NCBI GenBank assembly: GCA_016748015.1
Contig: JAAOMT010000009.1
Coordinates: 1,713,020 to 1,777,019 of the forward strand
Reading direction: 5' to 3'
Origin: Geosiphon pyriformis
Lineage: Eukaryota > Glomeromycota > Glomeromycetes > Archaeosporales > Geosiphonaceae
Length of the DNA stretch: 64,000 nucleotides
A model generated the notes under the pieces. It was given only the letters and a program-made list of their open reading frames with translations, did no database searches and was not told the origin of the DNA. A program made the position numbers and the translations under genes. Positions 57,730 through 64,000 of the stretch are shown here, in pieces; the first letter of the stretch is position 1, and each line of letters opens with the position of its first letter.

Positions 57730-57864
57730 TATAGCCTGAACTGGCTTGAATAGCTGGTTACATGTAGAAAATGCATAAACTATATCTAATTTAAGACCCT
57801 ACATAATCATATTGTATTAGATAGTGATTGGGTCTTGCTTGTTAAACTCTAATAAAAAATAATA
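57730..57864 (+). other. Insertion III 3' UTR, LINE type
   Basis: CTGGTTACATGTAGAAAATGCAT matches CTGGTCACATGTAGAAAGTGCAT of LINE B, and TTGGGTCTTGCTTGTTAAA matches TTGGACCTCATTTGTTAAA. Length and position relative to the stop also agree. It ends in an A-rich tail before the target duplication. Confidence 0.75.
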
Positions 57865-58035
57865 ATAATCTATAGTTAAGATTTTTATAAAAAAATTAAT
57901 TAATTTTTTTTTATTCCATTTTATAAGTACAGTCTAATTATTATATAATATATAGAGACAAAGCAGTAAATTAAACTAAATTTGGCTTATGCACTTATTA
58001 CATATGACTAACTACTCAAACCAATTAAGACAGCA

Positions 58036-61000
58036 CTACACATCTACCAAAACTTCCACACCACTATCCAAACCAGAAAAAAATATACACAGTTTGCACA
58101 AACCAAAACTAACAACAAAAGATTTGACTAGACCAAGCAAATAAGCTATTCCTTCTAACAACAAACAGAATTTGTTGTACAACAGATTAGACAACACACC
58201 CATATTACACACTAAGCCAGATTTTTCTATCAAAACTTTGAACTTGGATCTCAGCAACCACAGCTTACTATGATGTTTATCAATCAAGTAATGAACAAAG
58301 TCTGTCATTATTTGAAGAACTTTTTTTCTATTTTTAAAATGCAATACTGCTTTTTCCACCCAATTTTTTAGAACAAAATCTTTGCACAAGATCATATAAA
58401 TACTGACATCCAAAGCCTTTATAGAAAGAGTATGAAGCACTAAAAATAAAGTTAAAGAGCATCTTTTAATTAAAAATTTTTACAAACCAATATGATCCAA
58501 GATAATGTTAGAGTGTACAAAAGCATCTTTCATGTAGGTAAAAGCATGATTAGGCAGCTCTACATCACTACATATTAAACATAAAACATTCAGATACTTT
58601 TTGTTATACAGCCTCTTATGAACAGCCACTGGCAATCTTCTATGAACAGCTTTTATTAAATATGTTTGCAATATGACTGACTTTTTACTAGTGAAACCAG
58701 CCAATATGTAAGAATCCAGATGTCAAACTGAGGCAGTACAATTTCAATTGATGTGCTGAATGAAAAAACTTTTTAAGACATTAACATCTGGACTTGTTTT
58801 TTACAAGATCTAACAGATAGTTTGATAGATATTACAGACAAAATAGTAAGTATTGCCTGAAATTAACTGATCATCCACCATAAAAATTATTTTGCAAACT
58901 TTAAGAAAAAGAACTAAATATGACTCAGCAGCTACACAGACAATATCATTGGCCTAATCATTATTTATGTCTCCCAAATAACTCTTCATTTTCACCCATC
59001 TTACAGAAATGTCTTTTAATTTAATCAAATTGGCAACATGATGTCTTTCTACCTAACACCTATTTTAAAAGTCAGGCCAGTATAGTCCACACTTTGATAA
59101 ACATGCTTTCAAAGCTGTCTGGTTATCCATATGCAAAACTACTAAACAAGATAAAAGAACATATTTCAGAGCCAAAGCAATCACTTGCAATTTAGACAAC
59201 ATTAAAAACAACAAGCTGCCTACCTAAATACCTATACCAATTCCAATATTAAAGAAGTATGCCACTGTACCATTAGAAACCTATGAAGTTCCTAAACCTT
59301 TCAAGAAACTGTCAGTATAAACATTAATTACCCCTTTTCATATCTTATGCAATCATTCATGTACTTTTGAAAATTCAGCAGAGAGCAGGAAATTTGAACT
59401 GCTCAAAAAAGCACCATTATTGAAAGACTCCACCAAAAAATTATTTATAAACATATATGCTTTTTCAAATCATAGAGGTACAGAACCCTTTGAGCATAAT
59501 CTCTTTTAACATCAAAAAGTTCTCCAGTCCATAATTAAACCACTTTTGTTTAGCAAAATGTTCCTAAAAGCAACACCAAACTGTTTCAAAAAATGAACTG
59601 CATCAAAATAAAAAGCATGTCCCAATATCTTAAACATTAGGTAGCAGCCAGACATATAAAATGTATTAGGCAAATTATTAGCCAAAGACATCATAATGTC
59701 TAAAAAGATCTTTATAACACCAGTCAGAAAGTTATTTCTCAGATCAACTTTTAACTTGGCAGAAAACTGCAAAGGATTCAGAAGTGCTCATTCCAAAATC
59801 TGTAAATCTAAAGCATAGTGCTCAAAAAAGCTGGCCAAGAATACCAGAGGCATTATAACTAAAGCTATTTTGGTTTCAGTCTAGATCTGTTTGAAAGATC
59901 TTAAGCCATACAAAAAAAGATAATACAAAGCTTTGTTAAGAAAATTTCTTGACAGATTGGTTTTAAACCTGAGTCTTTTTCTTATTAAAACATCTTATTT
60001 GCAACATACATTCTTGAACACAAAGCTAAATTGTGTATAATAACTAATAATAGATTGCAAAACCACTGAAACCAGATAAGAGAACTGCTTATCCAATACC
60101 ATCTTCCTAAGAATCATATTTAAAAAGAACCTGACATTCGAATGAGCCTTAACAAGACTTAGTTTAGATAGACTTTCCTTAAACAAAAAGATACCCAGAT
60201 ATTGGTAAAATTCCTCATACTTGGCAATAGAAATAGATTGACCATTAATACACAAAGCTGCTTTAGCCACTTTCTAATTGATAGAGATGGCCATTGTTTT
60301 ATTATTATTAATGGATATATCATTGATACCAAAAAACTCACTAGTAATGTTTTAAATGTACTGTGTTAAAGCCAGGCCATTTTCCACCCATATTATATCA
60401 TCCACAAAAACACCAGCTGCAAAAAATAAAGATTTGCCCCTACTTGCATCCATTTAATCTGATCTTGTCACAAAATTAGAGTTGATTTTGTATCCACACA
60501 AATGTTTCTGTTTCTTAATCTTGCATAATAAAAAATCATAAAAATTTTTCCAAAAAAGAGGAGAAAAAACTTCACTCTAATTCAGTCCATTATGAATCTT
60601 GTAACCATCTAAAAAACCAAAATCAGTTATTATTCTATTAAATTTGTTCTCATGAATATTTCCAAAAAACCTGATAAACTTGTCATATATCTTAATACAC
60701 CTCAAACTAGATTTTAAATAATGTCATCCAACTGAATTATATTTACACATGTCCTGTAGAACCAACCAAATTTCACGGCCCTTCTCAAGAGTATCTTCCA
60801 CTATTAATCCAACAGCAAAAACTGAAGACTGAGTTGAAGTACCTTTAAAAACTAAAAAGTTGTCATTTTGAAGAATGTTGTACATGCTACAAATTGACAA
60901 AATATGGTCTAACAGAATCTTAGATAAAATTTTCCTTGTTGTTTCAATTAAGACAATAAGCTGGGTGTTGGTTAAAACATCCTTCCATTTATAAGGCTTA

Positions 61001-62699
61001 GAAATCATTGAAACCCATGCTTTCTTCCAGAGATTAGGTATATTACTAAGCTTTAAGCAGAAGTTCAACAGATCTAGGAGACAATTTGTCATTTCATTAC
61101 CACAATGCTTCCAGAGCTTATTTGATATGCCAGAGAGGCCAGCAGCTTTATTATCAAGCAATCTGCTCAACACCACAACCAATTTCTTTAGGCTGATGTT
61201 ATCTATAATGCTAAAAAAAGTGTCATCTTTTATGTATTCCAAAAGTGCATATTAATGAGCCTACACATCAGAAATACAAGATAAGATCCTGTGTTTCTTT
61301 GTTCAATTCACCATAATATTGTTAACTTCAAACTTCATTTCTATAGGCTCCAAAATCAAATTGTCACCAATCACCAAATAATTTAAAATGACTTTGCAAA
61401 AAGATTGCTCAAGAATATTTCTTATCATGCTCCCCTTATTTGAGCTGAAATTTTCTATTCATCTCTCAATTACACTTCTGATGGCTGTCTCTAACTACTA
61501 TTGACTTATAGTACTTGGATTTCTTGTATCCTTTTTTGACCACTGACAATTGTTTGAAAGTCTTCAATGAAGTCATATTATTCTGAATTATAAAGTCAAT
61601 TATAAAAGCCTTTTTATTGTCTATAATCTATCATCTTCTAAAAAGATATCCATATTCAAGCCCATTGTCCACTTTCAATGTCTTAGTAACTTTGGCAACA
61701 AGCAATTCCAATCCAAGAAACATTAATGAATATCCAAACTTTTACTGGTCAAACTCACTAAATCACAGTTTGGAAAAGACAGTATTAGCCAAATTCACCA
61801 TTACCCCTTTTATACTCTTTTACATCTCATCCAAATCACCAAGAGCTTTAGTGTTAACAAAACTTTTTAACTTATGTAAATGTTTACCTGAAACATTGTT
61901 TCTAAAATGTCTCTATTTAGCACTATCTGTATTTTTAAAATTGAACTTCCAATGGTTCTTGTTTGCTTGTTTTCTAATATTATTAAGACATGTATCCAAA
62001 AGACCACCCAATCTGACTGAAACTAATACTGTTTTGTGGTCAGTATTAAAAAATTCAGACACAATGTCAACCTCATGTACTATAACAGTTGAAATCAAAT
62101 TTTCAGAAACAAAAATATAATCAATGACTTTCTTAAATTCTTTAAAGTTACACCATATAGGAACTTTGACCAAAAAATGTCTTCTAAACAAATTTACAAA
62201 GCCAATTTTCAAGCACTTATTAAAACTCACACTTTTCTTGGTGTCATTTTCATTGAAGTTACTATCCAAAATAACAAAAAAGCTGGAATTAACTACTTTA
62301 GAAATTATGGAGTTAATTTCCAATGCCTGGGAGAACCACATACCAACAGAAGCTCTAGCATATAAACCCAAAATAGAGACTGAAAGCCTATCCTTAAACA
62401 ATAAATACACTAATATCAATTGGCCAGGGATTTTCTTTACTTTTAAAACATGTTGAGCCAAAAAATTGTTTATGATCACAGCCATACTAGCACCAAAAAA
62501 CTCTGTGTCCAAACCAGATATAAAGACTTGAACACCATCAAACTTATTTGTAATCCATGGCCAAGTATTAGACCTAAGTTTTGTTTCAGTGATTATAGAA
62601 ACCATATTGCCAGAATTCATATGTCAACACACTATATCTTCTTGCTTAGCAGACACATTAATGTCTTTAATATTACAAGTAACAATTTTCCAAACAAGA
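58036..62699 (-). pseudogene. LINE D ORF2 (endonuclease, RT, RNase H)
   Basis: Starts near WKIVTCNIKDIN (62699). The endonuclease part 62620-61913 is open: TETKLRS, FVILDSNFNEND and FNTDHKTV, where LINEs A and B have GDFN. A frameshift lies between 61913 and 61242. The RT part 61242-60724 is open (NKAAGLSGISNKLWKHCG, SKPYKWKDVLTNTQL), and the catalytic box at about 60400 reads VFVDDII, intact unlike in A and B. The RNase H region near 59300-58800 is badly broken. A finger (LCLICSDVELPNHAF) lies near 58570 and the C-terminal domain at 58440-58036 is open. It keeps Trp in KLWKHCG where A and B have stops. Confidence 0.85.
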
Positions 62700-62703
62700 T
62701 CTG

Positions 62704-64000
62704 TTATTGAGGGAGACAGACTTTAGACACCAAACTACTATTGTCTATTTTGGCCATTAGGTCTATAACAGTAACTGAGAGATTCTTCAATGTTACTTCT
62801 ATTTTCAAAATTGCAGATTGGTCAACAACCACCACTTCTGCTACAGTCTTACCACTTGTAATCACACCTGAACTCTCATTCATCACTATATCTGTTTCTT
62901 GATTTTGTGATAAAGAAGTTATCAATAACTAACATTCAGAGCTAAGCTGGAAAACCATTGGCCCAGATGTGTTCAATTTTTTAGCCAGCTTATTAACATG
63001 CTCTGCAAGACTGGCGAAACTGCACTTAAGAGCAGCTAATCTATTATTCAATTTCATAGACACTAATGGAATAGGATTCATTTTCAAAGAGGAGCCAAGA
63101 CTAAACAAACTATTACCAGCAAAAAGAGAAGAGAAAGAGAACTCACCAACAACTTTAGCCCAAAAAACACCACCAAAAGAGACAGAATAAGCTATTGGTG
63201 CTGAATGTTTGACATAGATGGTAGCCAGCCTGCTTTTATTGTCTACAGATAGCACTTTATAAAAAGAAGCACCAAGAAAATTTTTCTCACCAAAAGTACA
63301 GCCCAATAATGTATGCCCTGTTTTCCTATACTTAACACATTTGGAAGAATCCAACTAAGACCAGTACAAATTGGCATCTTTTAGAACTGGGGTGGTTCTT
63401 ATAATAATATTAAGTAAGTCAGCCAAGTCAAAACACACCACAGCATATCTGAATTGGATATATGTAACCAGATAATGATTAATAACACAAATTTTGTTAC
63501 CAACTGAGCCAATAAAGTTCCAAATATTATGTGCATTTGTTTCTATTGGTAATGTGTACAACAAAGCCTTATAACTATTCCTGGCATCTTATAACATCTT
63601 GTCCAAATCAGTTCTAACAACACAAACTGTATCTTTCCCAATTAAGATAGACCACTTTGCCATGACCAAATTAGCATAATTCACTTGCTTAAATTCTACC
63701 ACAGTTTTTTGTTACAGCTCTATCAATTGTATTTTGATCGACTTAATTATCTTAAACTCAGATAATGCAGTGTACACAGTTTCAGCTGATGTTTCAACTG
63801 GAATTTTTTTTATCACTATAGCCCAATCTGAATACATCCCAGATTTTTTAAGATTGGTATTTACCAAAATATTTGCTGCTCTTGCTTTTTCCATAGCCTG
63901 TGCCAAATTGAATTCAGAAGTAAAGGAAGCACAAATAATCTCAGAAAATTTTGAGAAGGTAAAGATCCTCCCAAAATCATTGACTTTTAAAAATAAATAA
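62704..64000 (-). pseudogene. LINE D ORF1, partial
   Basis: One frame with three stops visible; the N-terminus lies beyond 64000. An RRM-like segment WAIVIKKIPVETSAETVYTA (about 63820) is followed by LYTLPIETNAHNIWNFIG, a zinc knuckle with the second Cys read as Tyr (CVKYRKTGHTLLGC, about 63335) and a leucine-rich region (RLAALKCSFASLAEHVNKLA). The order is as in LINE A ORF1. The stop at about 62927 comes just after the SEC tripeptide. Confidence 0.82.

Larger units (their letters stand above)
44792..57864 (+). mobile_element. ORF1-only LINE-like insertion III, split by Ty3 element C
   Basis: The 10-bp direct repeat ATAATCTATA lies at 44782-44791 and 57865-57874. Between the copies, leaving out element C (46268-57053 plus a 4-bp duplication), are about 2.3 kb: a short 5' UTR, one ORF1-type gene and a 3' UTR resembling those of LINEs A and B, ending AATAAAAAATAATA. 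No endonuclease or RT is present. This is the organisation of a non-autonomous 'half-LINE'. The alternative, a 3'-intact LINE with an internal ORF2 deletion, is the same thing historically. Confidence 0.75.
57904..64000 (-). mobile_element. LINE D (Tad/I-type), 5' end beyond the window
   Basis: Minus strand: ORF1 (right edge to 62704), ORF2 (about 62699 to 58036), a 3' UTR with AGTCATATGTAATAAGTGCATA, and a tail AATAAAAAAAAA (plus 57904-57912). Domain order matches LINEs A and B, but the sequence is more diverged. It lies tail-to-tail with insertion III, only about 30 bp apart. No target duplication can be tested because the 5' end is missing. Confidence 0.88.

Overview
The window looks like fungal nuclear DNA that is almost entirely transposable elements. 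An arbuscular mycorrhizal fungus (Glomeromycotina) is the best guess. The basis is very AT-rich spacers, one real-looking gene with short GT-AG introns (58-77 bp), Tad/I-type LINEs with RNase H, and Ty3/gypsy elements of the style I associate with that group. The taxon is inference; no species marker is present.

Layout. 1-6422 (minus): degenerate Ty3/gypsy element T1, running off the left edge. 6423-7990: AT-rich spacer with small hairpins. 7991-9548 (minus): broken DDE-type transposase-like gene. 10302-14659 (minus): a multi-exon fungal gene whose splice phases close perfectly across nine introns. Its putative first intron holds a 233-bp tandem array with an 815-N gap. 14790-16155: remnant of the 3' end and LTR of a C-type Ty3 element. 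16156-16967: antisense Ty3 debris. 16968-27578: strongly AT-drifted Ty3 element G2, with two LTRs and a solo LTR (S) inside its RT. 27991-34857 and 36722-43483: LINEs A and B, each with target-site duplications, inserted in or beside antisense Ty3 debris. 44792-57864: a third LINE-like insertion (III) carrying only an ORF1 plus the LINE 3' UTR, also with target-site duplications. III is itself split by Ty3 element C (46268-57053), whose 5' LTR has another copy of S. 57904-64000 (minus): LINE D, running off the right edge.

Most notable content. Ty3 elements C and G2 both encode a dUTPase domain between protease and reverse transcriptase. It is preceded by a Cys-rich module, and a further ORF lies between integrase and the 3' LTR. 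Insertion III resembles a 'half-LINE' (ORF1 only) that could be mobilised in trans through the 3' tail it shares with LINEs A and B.

Decay. Many stop codons in the LINE copies fall where a paralogue in this window has Trp, Gln or Arg, so they look like C-to-T/G-to-A changes. The two LTRs of C differ almost only by transitions. The region therefore reads as a nested transposon graveyard eroded by cytosine deamination. Insertion order inferred from nesting: antisense Ty3 debris, then G2 and the LINEs, then III, then C, then S.
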